Assembly: GCF_028389875.1 (NCBI RefSeq)
Contig: NC_084663.1
Coordinates: 93,625,765 to 93,689,764 of the forward strand
Source of the DNA: Rhea pennata
Taxonomy: Eukaryota; Chordata; Aves; Rheiformes; Rheidae
DNA length: 64,000 nucleotides
Direction: 5' to 3'
Shown: one piece after another, positions 50,501-61,262 of the stretch
How the letters are laid out: every line of letters begins with the position of its first letter
Numbering within the stretch: position 1 is the stretch's first letter
The notes under the pieces: model-generated
What the model was told of the DNA's origin: nothing
What the model saw: the letters and a program-made list of their open reading frames with translations, nothing else
Databases searched by the model: none
Position numbers and translations under genes: made by a program

Positions 50501-53500
50501 GTTAAAGGCTGTAATGTGGAGATAATACCATAGTTAAAAGCTAGTTCAAACAATGTGTTCATTGCTGCACAGACGTCTACGTTTATAATCAAAAGAGTTT
50601 GCAGCCTTTACTGAGCACTGTGATTCTCCCACTGCTTAAGTCTTTCTGTGATATAATCCAGTCTTTGTTTTGCAGTGAGGAGTACCATAAGGCCTGGCAG
50701 CAGGGCAAGAGCACTTGCCAGGATGCTTTGAACTGTACAGATACAAGGCTTTATCACGTACTAAAATTGTGAAATTGTTCTTTCTTTTCCAGTGCCTCTT
50801 ATGTTAGGACTTGAACATGCAAAAGCACTCGCATCCTAAGTCAGTTTTAAGTTGGAGATGGTGAAAGGAAAAACGCACTGACAACAAAAATGAGATCACT
50901 GTTTTGTATGTTTACGGGCTTGTACTCATCAGGAAAAATTATGATTCTTTTCCAGAATTGTCATAAAAGCCCATAGGTACTCTTTCTGTCCCGCTACTTT
51001 GTGGGCAGTCTTTCAAACAACTGAAATGTTGCTCTATTTTCTAAAATTTAAAGGGCAATAAATCCTACTGGATTCAACTTGAACTCTCGGTTGTACCTAA
51101 ATTTTTAGCTGGGAAAGAGAAGAGTACAGAAGGGTGAGGACTGGTGAGCATATACTTTGAACATTATTGCAATCTAGCTTTCTCAGCACAGCTCATAAGG
51201 GCAGAAAATTAGTTGTAGATAAGATTAGACCAGGTTACTTTATGTAACTTGGAGGAAATTAAGTAATGATTCAGACTAATGTCTTTAACTTGAATACATT
51301 TATCTGTGCATTAATAGAAGTTCAGAGTTCACTGCTTAGGGACAAGAAAGTGTTTTCTTATAGGCAGTATGAGAAATGTATAAAGATTCTCTACCTTAAC
51401 TGTGAGCAAGCACACATTTGGAACAAATAAATCAAATACCTGGCTCAATTTCACAATGTTAGGAAGTCCAAGAGCAGCTGCTACAACTGTCCAGACTTCA
51501 TAGTTGATGGAATGAGAATAAGTTTGGAGCCTGCCTGGGGAACTACCATGTTGTTTTTACTGTACTTAAAGGATGATAACTAACAAGTGAAATGATGCTA
51601 CTTGCTGGATTAAGCTGATCTGGTGATGATACGCACAGCATGGAAGAGTATTCATTAGTGATTTTTTTGACTTGTGAAAATAACAAGTGGAAAGAAGTTT
51701 TTTAATTCTGTGTCTGAATATACAAAGACGTATATGATTGCTGTGATAGTCTGTTTCCCCTACTTTTCTTTTTCCAGAGTCAAGCTGACCGATTTGCTTT
51801 CATTGCTGAATGGTATGACCCAAATGCTTCACTGTTCCGACGCTATGAGCTCCTGTATTATCCAAAAGATGGATCAGTGGAAATGGTAAGGATAAGAAAA
51901 AAAATCCTGTTATCGTAAGTGTAATATTCAATTAAACAGTTTGTAAATTGGCAACCTACTACCTATGCTACAGTTTTAATTTCCCAGGAAATTAAAATGT
52001 AATTTAAGGCATCCCTTGCTCTGTTTCTAAAACTAAAAGAAAAGCAAAGATACCATTTCACAGTGCAGTATGTGGAAAAACTTCCATGTTTATGAATTTA
52101 TTCTTGAAAGCTTGCTTTGGCATGAATAGATTTATTTTTACAAGTCTGATTTTACTTAACCTCTACTGGGGTTTTAGTATTGAAGCTCAGCACCACTGAC
52201 CTATTGCATAAGAAACAAAGTGAAGCAGATTCCAAAGAGGGGAATAAGCTTCAGATGGAAAACTACAAGTCTCTGAAGAGTAAAATGTGAAAAGTGTTAT
52301 CAAAGTAGAGAAAACTAAACTGCTGTTAATTCAGTTTTAATGCAAGGAAGGATGATTCAGATAATGGCATCCAAATTTTTCCATTGGTGGTGCTTGCAAA
52401 GGTCTTTCTGACTTTAGATTCATATAACTACTCCCTATTGTTTATTGGTGGTGCAGGTGAAAACGAGCAGTTTTCAGAAGCAGGTACATCTATGAAAAAG
52501 TGATGTATAGAGTGAAGATAATAATAATAATAAACAATGAGGGCTTTGTGGTCCTATGGGTGAATGGTTGGATCCAGTCTCTTCTGACTGGACTTAAGGG
52601 ATCTGAGAATGATTTACATTGGTAATAAAATTAATAAGGGTGAATATCCAGAATTTTATTTTTCCTACTGTAAGCATCACATACAGAAATAAGAAAGATA
52701 GCAAAATCTGTACTTTCTTGGCTAAATGTTGCTCACTGAAACCATGTCACACACCTGTGTGAGGAGATGCACTTTGCACTTCTTACTGATCGTCTGTTTA
52801 AACAAGCTCTACCACAGTAATCTCCCTTTAAAGTCAGTTCTTTCTGTGAAGTCTGTGTGTGCACAGTTGTGAAAATCTGTTTTTTTTTCTTTTTCTTTTT
52901 CTCTTCTCCCAGAGACAGTTTAGCTAATCAGTCAGGAGCCGTAATAATCTTCCTACACAACCATGTGTAGGTGGGTAAAACTGTTGTTCATTTCACCTAG
53001 ATGTCTCAAAACCAAGAGCTTTCAAGGTGTTCTTAAGTTGTCTTAACTCATTCTGTGCCAAACACCTGTAGCTTGTTAGACTGTTGCGTTGCTAGTGTAC
53101 TCTCTGGTGAAGATAGTATCATGAGCGTATGTGGACTGCGTGTGATCAGGACTGGAATTAAAAAAGCAAAAATGCATGTCACACCTCTGTAGTGTCTCTC
53201 AAAATCAATTTTGGGGATGCGTTAGTAGAGAGAGATTAAATTTAGGGTTCTCTTCTGGATTTTTAAAAAAATTTTGCCAAACATGGTGATATTTTTCCTC
53301 TCATTTCTTTCTAGTTCTTCTATATCTTTTGGTATCTTTCTGGGGAGATGATGGCTGCCTGCTCTTCCCTCTAACATGTCTAAGGAGAGGGGAAGTTGAT
53401 GGACATAAGCTGATTTCATCTCCTCTACCTTCTGCCCAATGATAACTGTCCTTTATCATGCTTCTGCTGAAGGTGTACAGAGCTGTTGAAGGCTTGTGTT

Positions 53501-56500
53501 ATGTGAAGGCTTTCTAGTCTTCAGCTTTGATCTTCTTCTTTATCTGTCCTTCATAACTTGGTTGCCCCTGTGAAGAAGGGTGATGGTAGGAATAGTGAAA
53601 CAAGTTTCCAGCTGGCTCTGCAACCTTCAGGAGATGGCATAGATGGTTTTTGTACAAGGACAGGGCACTACTCTGGTGAGCGAACTGGATCTCTTGACAG
53701 AGAAATGCCCAGTTCTCTGAATTTTCCATAGTTAGACTCCCATGAAGAATTCTTAAGTCCTGAACAACTTATCTTTCTACAGGAGATTCCCTAAAAAGAG
53801 AGAAGAAAATCTTTAAAAAGGACAGATTCTTAGCAGAGAATTATTTTGGTTCAGGTAATTTACCTGTACATGTAATGTAAGAGAAGGGAGTAAAAAAAAA
53901 AACAATCTAAACATCATTACATTTATTCTGCTGTGGCTGGTCATTTATGTTTTAAATAGATGAACAATTTTAATGTGATCAAGCCAGTTAATAAGACTGC
54001 AGGCCAAGACCAGGGAAAAACAGATAGCTGAATTCAAGTGATCTGTTTTTTTCAGCATGTTGCCATTTCGTTCCCTCCTATTCTTGAATAGAGGACATTG
54101 AGGAGCACACATTAAGCCTCAGCAGGGAAGGGTTATTACTTCCTCCTGCTGAAGCAGGATTACAAGGATCACAATAATTTGTATGTTCTACATCTCCCAA
54201 ATTTTGGTTCTTCTGGAAGAACCTTAAGATTCTTCTAGCCCACGTCTGAAACAGAAGAAAAATGTGTTCAAGCACTTAGATCACAGAGGAGTATGTAATT
54301 CTGCTCTAAACACAACTTCTCCCCCCACCCCTCAAATTTAAGGGAAGGAAATTCTTTCTTTTAACATCGTTCTAGTTTATAAACCATCACAATAGGGATT
54401 AGCATATGCAATTCAAAAGAAAGAAGGGGAAGTTTGGGCTGAAGAAGGCAAAGCTCTTCTTTTGATAGGATTCTACTTCCCCAGGAAACTGAAGGGATCT
54501 TTAATTACATGCAGTGGAGAAGAAACTGTTCATCAGGTTGTCTTTTGTGCTTTGCTAGCCCACCCAGAAAACTGCACATTAACGTCTTGCTTCTTGCTCA
54601 GAATGATGACACACAACTGAATTGGCCTGACAGGCATTTTAGGTTTGCAGCTCTAGGCAGCGAGAGAGAACTTTCCAAACCAGTGCTGCAACCATCCATC
54701 CATCCCTAATTCTGAGTCTTATGCAGTACAAATAAAGCATAGTATCACTGGAACGATGCCCTGAAGAAAAGACCTGTCACAGCATGTATCATGGTCGTTT
54801 CTGGTGTGAGCCATTGGTCTGTGAAACAGCACAGATCTGTTAGGGAGAACTCTCAGTGAGACTGGGCAGAGATGCCCACTAGGCACCTGAACCGTTTATC
54901 ACAGCTCGAAATAGCACAAGCAAATGATTAAATAAAAAATGCAAAGACAGTTGTCAGCTCAAGACTACTTAAATGGAACAAACTTGTAATTGTGGTTTAA
55001 TTTTCTGAGCATTTCTGCTACACATGCAAGTTCAAAAGGCTAGGAATTAAATCAATTCAGTGATCAGACTCAATCCCACAACCTTTGGAAATTTCGTAAG
55101 TTAAAGATTGTTGGATTTGCCCACAGTTTAAATCTCTTACTATAGTAGCTTTTAACTTCTTTTCTCTGCAGTATGATGTGAAGAACCATCGCACCTTTCT
55201 GAAGCGCACCAAATATGACAGCTTACACCTTGAGGATTTATTCGTGGGCAACAAAATTACTGTTTTTTCTCGTCATCTTTCTTTGGTAGACTATGGGGAT
55301 CAATATACAGCCCGCAAGCTGGGCAGCCGCAAAGAGAGGTAGGAAAACACAAGTTTTGAATTACTTCTTTATGGTGGGGTTTTCAGAGTAGTTGTTCTTT
55401 GCTGGAATTAGAAGATTTGCGGGGGAATGGGAGAGGAGGGATTAGCAACAAATTTGCATCTGCCTTGAAGTGATCTCGTCGTGTGTTGATGACTGGAAAG
55501 AAGCGAAATGGCCCTTGCTTTGGGGCAAATCTGTTGTTCCTCCCCTCCCCGATCTAGAATTGTTAAGGTTGGAAGGGACCTCTGGAGATCATCTAGTCCA
55601 ACCCCCAAACGAGTGGCCCACACGGGGATCAAACCTGCTGATAAAGCTTAAAACACCAGCTTACCCAAATGTCAACTGCTGCCTCTTCCAGGTCCCTGAG
55701 GAGAGCAAGAGAGGAAAGAGGAAAACTTGGGGTCCAGTACAGCTCTTACTCCCTCAGGGCAGGCAACAGTAGTTTCCTTGTGATATCCTTTGGGATGCAG
55801 TTGTGTGGATTCTGTTGGGGCAGGATTGGTGTGGTACCCTAATGTGTGTTCAGCTTGGAAGGACTGAATCTTGCAGACTGTTATCACCTGCATCTCTGGA
55901 AGCTGTGCCAAAGCCGAGTGATCAACAGATTTATGCCCTGCCAATCAGATGTACTTTGTGTTAGCAGTAGTAATTGAAAACAGTAGGAACAGCAATGAGA
56001 GAGAGGACTGTTCCCATTTTCCATTGATTTTCCTACCATGAAGGATTTTTTTCTGGAATTTTTCAGCATCTCCAAAACTCAGGATGTGCGAGGAAAGAAA
56101 AGATAGAATGGGAATGTCAAGAAAATCTATAGGCTTTTTTTGTTAAAACGAAATTCGTTTATAACATCTAAAGACTCATTGTCTCTTTGAGTTGGGAGGC
56201 CTGCTTTAGAAAAGGTACTAAGAGTGCAAGAAAAAAATTTTCAGGAGAGACTTAATAAAATGACAATAAGATTAATTTACAGTTGATTTAAATCTGTTTT
56301 GACTGCAGTGCAGATAACTTCTGAATTTGCAAAATAGGTGACTTTAGCTCCAGCATATTTTGAAAAGAACACACATTTTTTTCTTAGATACGATGTTCCA
56401 GTGAACCCCATTGGGCTAGTTTCTTTTTGTTTCCCACTGTCTGTGCTTATTTTGAACTCTTTTTTGAAGAGATGTATTATAACCAGACAGGCAGGAAGAG

Positions 56501-59500
56501 TTCAGTAAGATTGCAAGTCCTAATGCTCATCTTAACCTCACAGAAACATTGCCCTGGAAATGACTGCCATAAAAACTTTCCAGAGAGAGTTTTCCTGGTA
56601 CCCTCTCTCCAAGCTGGAGTTAGGATGGGTAGAAGAGTAGCAAAGGAGGCAGAGAATAGCAGTGGAGGGTTTCTGGATACTTGACCACCCTCTCCATTCC
56701 TCAGTGGGGCCTTGGGTAGATTAGGTCTGGCTTATATATGTTTATTACATGAATTTATCCTTTTACAGTTGTGTTTTTCCTACTTTGCCTAAAGTAGCTT
56801 AAGCCCAAGTATTCATGCAGTTATACCAATGAAAGGAAGCTTATAATGAAATGACATATTCATCTTACTGTAGAGGAGCAGCTATAGCTGTATACAGCAG
56901 TGCTCTAATGGTGTCAATGAATTGATCCTGGGAGAGAGGATGAGGTTTTATCCTGCCCTACAGAAGGGAGGAAAGGAATTTATGACATGTCTGCTGTTTG
57001 GAAAACATTTTAGGAATGTTGGCTGAAAGATAGCATAGATATGCAAGTGGTGTTACATATTCAGAGTGGCCCAAAGGAACACAGTGAAATGCATCTTAAA
57101 CAGCCAGGCAAGAGATTCTCAAAATCCTATTTCTTCACAGAAAGCACAGAAGCTAGCTTTCACTGAGTAAACAGGGCTCTACTAAAAGAGCCCTTGGGGA
57201 AAGTGGCTGCTTATGAGGTGTTTGTCCTTTTGGCCTGGTCCTAGAAGGTTTTACAGCAGTGATTAGTTAAGCAGATAAAGTAAGATTTCTACAATACATG
57301 ATAATTTCTAAAAATAATTTGTAGGTGGACTTCTGCTAATAGTTTTGTGACTGTTGCCTGAGGCAGAACATTTTCCCATCTTTTCTTGCCTTTACGCTGT
57401 GCAGGACCATCTGTACTTTAGTTCAAATTTGGAAAATCTCTTACGTGCTTTGGTCACTGCATATGCATGCACATAAGCTCAGCGAATGCCCATGAGGGAG
57501 CTTGAGGACTGTACTTCAAAAACCTCAAATGTTTTGAAAGAGGGGCACTTGTTCTTGTTGATAAAGCAAATAAACATGACTCTGGGTACACAGAGGACAA
57601 AGTAGATGGGTAAAAACAGCCAGTTTTTGCATAGACCTTTTTGTGATTTAGGCTAAAATTATTTAGACAGTTCTACAAAAAAACCCGTGAAACTTCAATG
57701 CAGTTTCAGTTTCTACACCTACATTTCTTCCATTCTGGATCAATTTTTAGATATTACAGCCATATTTGAGTGCTCTTCTTCCTCACTTCTTTCCCAGTGT
57801 GTTGTAAGGAACTATTGCAAGCAGGGAGTAAAATGAGTAAGTAAGCACATGCTTACTTAGTGTACCACGTAAGGAAATGCAGGTGTGAAGAAGGGATTTC
57901 TGTTTCTCCAGTTTTTCACTTGTGATCTGGGATGACTTGTAACCCAAGGTAACTGTTTGTCTGACAAGTGTGTCCTTTATAAGTTGACTAAACTTAGAGT
58001 CAGTTACCATCACAGTTCTTGAAAAATCTTGTAAGAATGCTTGTGGCAACCAGAAATATTTGTATTCTTTTCTGACTGGGTATGTTAGTCATATGCTTCC
58101 AGTCACTGACATACTCAGTGTTTCTGCCCCTACAAGACATAAAGTATTTTACATGCAACAGTCCTATTATCAGAAATAAGCAGGTCTCACATGCTTAGCC
58201 CCAGCATGCGTTGTGCACCATTTCTTTGATCAGCTCCCATCTTCTGTTTTTTAGTACTCATTGGAGTACTGTCATACAGTCCTTCTGAAAATGTAAGCAA
58301 ATGAGCTTAATTTTTATTCTTTTTCCTTTGTTCCTAAACATAAAACTGTTTAAAAATGTACTTTGTAGGCTGCATTATGTCAAACCACAAGAAACATATT
58401 GCTAATTAAAACTAAAAATAGGGCACTTGAATTCAAAACCAATCTCAGCAGCAGTGTTCAGTAGTCTGAATTCTATTGCTTCTTACCCTGCATACCTCCG
58501 AGAAGGTGTCACAATTTGTGTACTGATGGCGGAAAAAAGTTGTAACAGTTGCTCGTTACAGTTTGTATTAATGTCTTCTAGGTAAATTACCTCATAATAT
58601 AGCGTTTCATTACCTATTGCTAGAAATTTTAGTTTTACAAGAAAATTTTAACTTAGAAAAGTAAAGAACGGATTATTTCTGGATTTAGATGTCTCTTGAA
58701 TACCATGTGTGATAACATAGGTTCCAAAAATATTCCTCAAGGAAATGCAAAATGCACAGAAGCGTTTGTTCCAGTGATTCAATCCTTTTTTCAAGGTAAA
58801 TGAGAGAGTTGAGAACCTATTATGCCAAATGCAGGTCACGTGTGGCAAGACTGGATGTGCACATCTCATCTGGTTAGGGCGCAACTGCTCCCTCTCATGT
58901 GCCTTGATGTGCATGGCTCATCCTGCTGTATGATGGGTGCATGTCACAGAATGAAGTGGAGCTGTGAAATCCTTGGGAAAGAGGAAAACAGGCTATGGGC
59001 CGCAGACTTTATGAATTGTGCTGACAGACTACGTTGACTGCGGGCCAGAGGTCGACCTTTCCTGTCTGGAGCCAAGGCTAACCCCATCTTGGTTTGCACT
59101 ATGGTGGGCTAAAAGCATATGCGCAGTGGACTACTCATCTGAAGGTAGATGTACTTTTTAAAAAAATGCTCTAATGAAGTTTCTTGCAACTGCCTGACTA
59201 CCCCCTTATCTCGTCAGTCTTTTTGTGTCCTGTTTCCCAACAGATCTGAGCCTAAGCTGGTCTGTGTATATGTGCTTCCTGCTACTTGAGGAATCTGGAT
59301 TTGTTCCTGAGCTCTGAAGTCATTCATGTCTTTCCCTTACTTTTAGATGAAATATCAGATACCTCAAAATGTCCTCCTTTCTTTCTTTCTTTGAAATAAA
59401 ATAGTCTCTCTGTCTATTCCCAAAACTTCTGACAATGTGGAGTCTCTTTAGGTTCAAAGTAAATGTAGAGGAAACTTGCTCATCTCCTGTAACCTCAGCA

Positions 59501-61262
59501 TATTTGAACTGATTATAGTATATTACTGTGAACTTAAAGGCTGATTTCCATGCTATGCTAGTAAATAAAAAGAAATTTACAGTTATTTGCCTTTCCTTTA
59601 TGAGAGTACTGCAATAAAGTATTTTATCTTGGATAGCCTTCATTATTGGAAACAGCGTAAAAGATAGAAAGAGTTCTTTAGGATTGTCAGAGTCTTGGAA
59701 TCTCTGGGATACATGATTGAATAAATCTATTGATTTGTAAGCTTAGCACATTTGAAGCTGACTCACCACAAGATGCATATAAACAGAAAATGTCCTTTTA
59801 CAGACCTGCATTTTGTGCGAATTTTTTTGATTAATAATATTTTTAGTGCTGGCAGTATACTTGACCATATGTAAAGCATAGTAATAAAACAGTCCTGGCC
59901 TGGAGAAATGTACAGTATAAAAAGATAATTATGGAGAAGATAGGATGTACTTGGGTACAAAGATGTGGAGGACAGAGTAGAGATTTTTGGATTGGTCTCC
60001 CTTTGTATATAGCTGTTAGTTGGCAAAGGAGATGGAAAGCTCCTCCTTCTAACCTTTTATTGCATCTATTAAAAGTATTAGGTATTTTACATGCAAAATG
60101 TTTGTCAAGAAGTGTTTGTACTGTACAAAGTACAGTGCGACCTTTTTCTCACTGGGGCCTCCAAATGTTTTATATGTAATAATGAAATCATTTCATTTTC
60201 TGAGTGTTATGGAAGAGGCACATATTTAAGCAATGTTCTAAGTAGGGCAGTTCAACAGGTTGATTTTTTTTCATGTACATTAAGATTTCCATATTAGAAA
60301 AAAGGAGGTTGAGCAAGCATAGGGAGAGAGAAGGAAACAAATCCATTGTGTTCTAAGCCCGTGGTGAGTGAGGGGCGTGGAGAAACTGTCGACAGTTGCA
60401 GCATGAGAAAGATGTGCTTCAGAAATTTAGTAAATATATAAAGGTTCCTTTTGTCTGAATAATCTTCATACTTTGCATGCACCATAAAACTAATATTTTC
60501 CATCTTGTTGTCAAAGCCCCCTATTTATAAGGCTGTGAAGTTATCAACTTCTTCAGGAATCCAAGAAAACTACTGAAATTCCTGAACAGCATCTTACAAA
60601 CTGCATGTACAAAGCAAATTTAGGTCTTAAATAGTGTGGCTTTCGGGAGAAGAGCATCAGTTTGGGCTAACAGCAGATGAAGGAAACATTAAGTTTTAGG
60701 TGTGACTTTCTCAGGTCTGGAAAGAGAAGCAGCAGACTTCAAGTTGAGTACAGTTACTCTGAGTTTGGTTTAGGCAGTGTGAAGGAGAAAGGTAGCTGTT
60801 GCGGTGGAATAGAGGGGTGCATTAGCTATGGCAGAAAACAATCAGATTGTTAGCCCTGAGAGCGAGAGGAGGACTGGGTAAAAGCAATGGCTGGTGTAAC
60901 ATTATAGGCTAACTAGGGTAGAAAGCTAAGGAAATTGTAGTATGCAAAACCTGTCCTTATCAGAACAATGTCTTGAACAGGCGTTCAAGAACAGCGTGAA
61001 AATTGATGAGACACTGGGATGAAGATGCTTGACTGAGGCAAAGTTTTTCTCTTTGATGTGATGCTTTTTGTCTGAATGTAAACTCAATTTGTATACTAAA
61101 TGTTCTAAGGAAAGTAGTGTTAGCTGTATCTTTCTTCTCTTTATTTTCCAGAACGCTGGCTCTGATTAAACCTGATGCAGCACCCAAGATGGGAGAATTA
61201 ATTGATATCATTATTAATGCAGGATTTACAATAACTAAGGCCAAAATGATGGTGCTTTCAAG
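32833..61262 (+). CDS. NME7: NME7, N-terminal part (exons 1-4)
   Basis: NME/NM23 family member 7, a ciliary and centrosomal protein: a microtubule inner protein of axonemal doublets and a component of the gamma-tubulin ring complex. The full protein (about 376 aa in human) has a DM10 domain and two NDPK domains. The four exons here (32833-32835, 51778-51885, 55172-55338, 61152-61262) encode residues 1-129 plus two bases. They give the DM10 domain (about 2-92: DRFAFIAEWYDPNASLFRRY, LEDLFVGNKITVFSRHL, DYGDQYTARKLGSRKE) and the start of the first NDPK domain with RTLALIKPDAAPKMGELIDI. Residue numbering equals human. Exon 5 (human RKEALDFHVDHQ...) is not found before 64000, so the rest lies to the right. 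The promoter is shared with BLZF1. Confidence 0.95.
36690..36760 (+). repeat. Ancient MIR/L2-like repeat core
   Basis: tattatctctgtcttgtgca then taaagaaattgagtctcata and gccagtgacttgtc follow the attatctccattttacagat / aagaaactgaggctca / gtgacttgcc layout of MIR/L2 tails. Confidence 0.45.
38511..38545 (+). repeat. Poly-T tract (35 T)
   Basis: Uninterrupted T35 in NME7 intron 1. Confidence 0.95.
38785..38855 (+). repeat. Ancient MIR/L2-like repeat core
   Basis: ttattatacagatggaaacc then tgagtcactggagcataagc and atgccaaggtcactcc fit the MIR/L2 tail layout, including the aaggtcac block. Confidence 0.45.
40236..40310 (+). repeat. Ancient MIR/L2-like repeat core
   Basis: attatttccattttacaaat then ggataaattgagaaaaatta is close to the MIR/L2 string tatccccattttacagatga ggaaactgag. 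Confidence 0.4.
44404..44471. repeat. TA/TG microsatellite
   Basis: Mixed (TA)n and (TG)n tract in NME7 intron 1. Confidence 0.85.
44690..44795 (+). repeat. Ancient MIR/L2-like repeat core
   Basis: gttacagctagagaaaagga then ggcacaaaaggttaagttgg and cttgtctggaattgtacaga track the MIR/L2 tail (ttacagatgaggaaactgaggcac / gaggttaagtgacttgcc). Confidence 0.5.
45425..45475 (+). repeat. Possible MIR-like fragment
   Basis: cttaattactgatttgctat then atgacttccttgag resembles the MIR core cacttactagctgtgtgacc ttgggcaag. Confidence 0.3.
45955..46077 (-). other. Unidentified exon-like sequence, minus strand
   Basis: A minus-strand open frame of 40 codons follows a good acceptor (tgcctttcctctttgtag) and ends at TAA. 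It starts VLSKITTAVCVGAFLVGHLP and ends LISRLLQKS, and looks helical with one hydrophobic segment. Its GC content and codon choice stand out from the AT-rich intron. Beyond the TAA the same frame stays open for about 85 more codons. I do not recognise the protein. It could be the last exon of a nested gene, a pseudogene piece or chance. Confidence 0.2.
47566..47670 (-). other. Possible partner exon, minus strand
   Basis: A minus-strand open stretch reads EEAHNQKAERFMIWTGNDLV ... KTPKGFCSL and ends in a phase-0 donor GTAAGA, compatible with the phase-0 acceptor at 46077. The upstream acceptor is poor and the frame has a stop just before. Low confidence, no family recognised. Confidence 0.15.
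50267..50294. repeat. AT-rich inverted repeat
   Basis: Perfect 10-nt arms AATTAATTTA / TAAATTAATT around an 8-nt AT loop, flanked by TTATTATTA strings. Confidence 0.75.
51778..51885 (+). CDS. NME7: NME7 exon 2
   Basis: 36 codons after tctttttccag, phase 0 at both ends. Encodes SQADRFAFIAEWYDPNASLF and RRYELLYYPKDGSVEM; only this acceptor keeps the frame open after the exon 1 ATG. Confidence 0.95.
51886..55171 (+). other. NME7: NME7 intron 2
   Basis: 3.3 kb from GTAAGG to ttctctgcag. No gene or clear repeat. A 71-codon minus-strand frame at 53729-53514 has no recognisable similarity. Confidence 0.8.
55172..55338 (+). CDS. NME7: NME7 exon 3
   Basis: 167 nt, phase 0 to phase 2. Encodes YDVKNHRTFLKRTKYDSLHL through DYGDQYTARKLGSRKE, completing the DM10 domain; near-identical to human. 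Confidence 0.96.
55339..61151 (+). other. NME7: NME7 intron 3
   Basis: 5.8 kb. Contains the CR1-tailed tRNA-like SINE at 55.55-55.69 kb and a doubtful hAT-like string near 58.99-59.06 kb. No nested gene is seen. Confidence 0.8.
55552..55690 (-). mobile_element. CR1-tailed, tRNA-Ile-like SINE copy
   Basis: On the + strand a CR1 3'-end motif (ttaaggttggaagggacctc, then gagatcatctagtccaaccc, 55563-55605) is followed at once by gtggcccacacggggatcaa and cttaaaacaccagcttaccc. The second part is the reverse of a tRNA-Ile-like sequence: on the minus strand it shows the B-box GGTTTGATCCC followed by CCGTGTGGGCCA. A tRNA-Ile head joined to a CR1 tail is the known build of passerine SINEs such as TguSINE1. 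This copy is diverged (A-box barely visible) and sits in NME7 intron 3. Confidence 0.6.
61152..61262 (+). CDS. NME7: NME7 exon 4
   Basis: 111 nt after ttattttccag, phase 2 to phase 2. Encodes TLALIKPDAAPKMGELIDII and AGFTITKAKMMVLS, the first strand and helix of the first NDPK domain, with the conserved Lys of the IKPDA motif. Confidence 0.95.

Larger units (their letters stand above)
32836..51777 (+). other. NME7: NME7 intron 1
   Basis: 18.9 kb, by far the longest intron in the window. It holds a T35 run (38511-38545), several MIR/L2-like fragments, TA/TG microsatellites (44404-44471), an AT-rich palindrome (50267-50294) and a minus-strand exon-like pair at 45955-46077 and 47566-47670. No known gene is recognised within it. 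Confidence 0.8.

Noticed and set aside
53514-53729. 71-codon minus-strand frame in NME7 intron 2
   Set aside because: Plausible composition but no recognised family, no acceptor or donor support, and within the length expected by chance.
55613-55683. Functional tRNA-Ile gene on the minus strand
   Set aside because: The A-box and anticodon arm are degraded and the sequence is fused to a CR1 tail, so it is a SINE copy.
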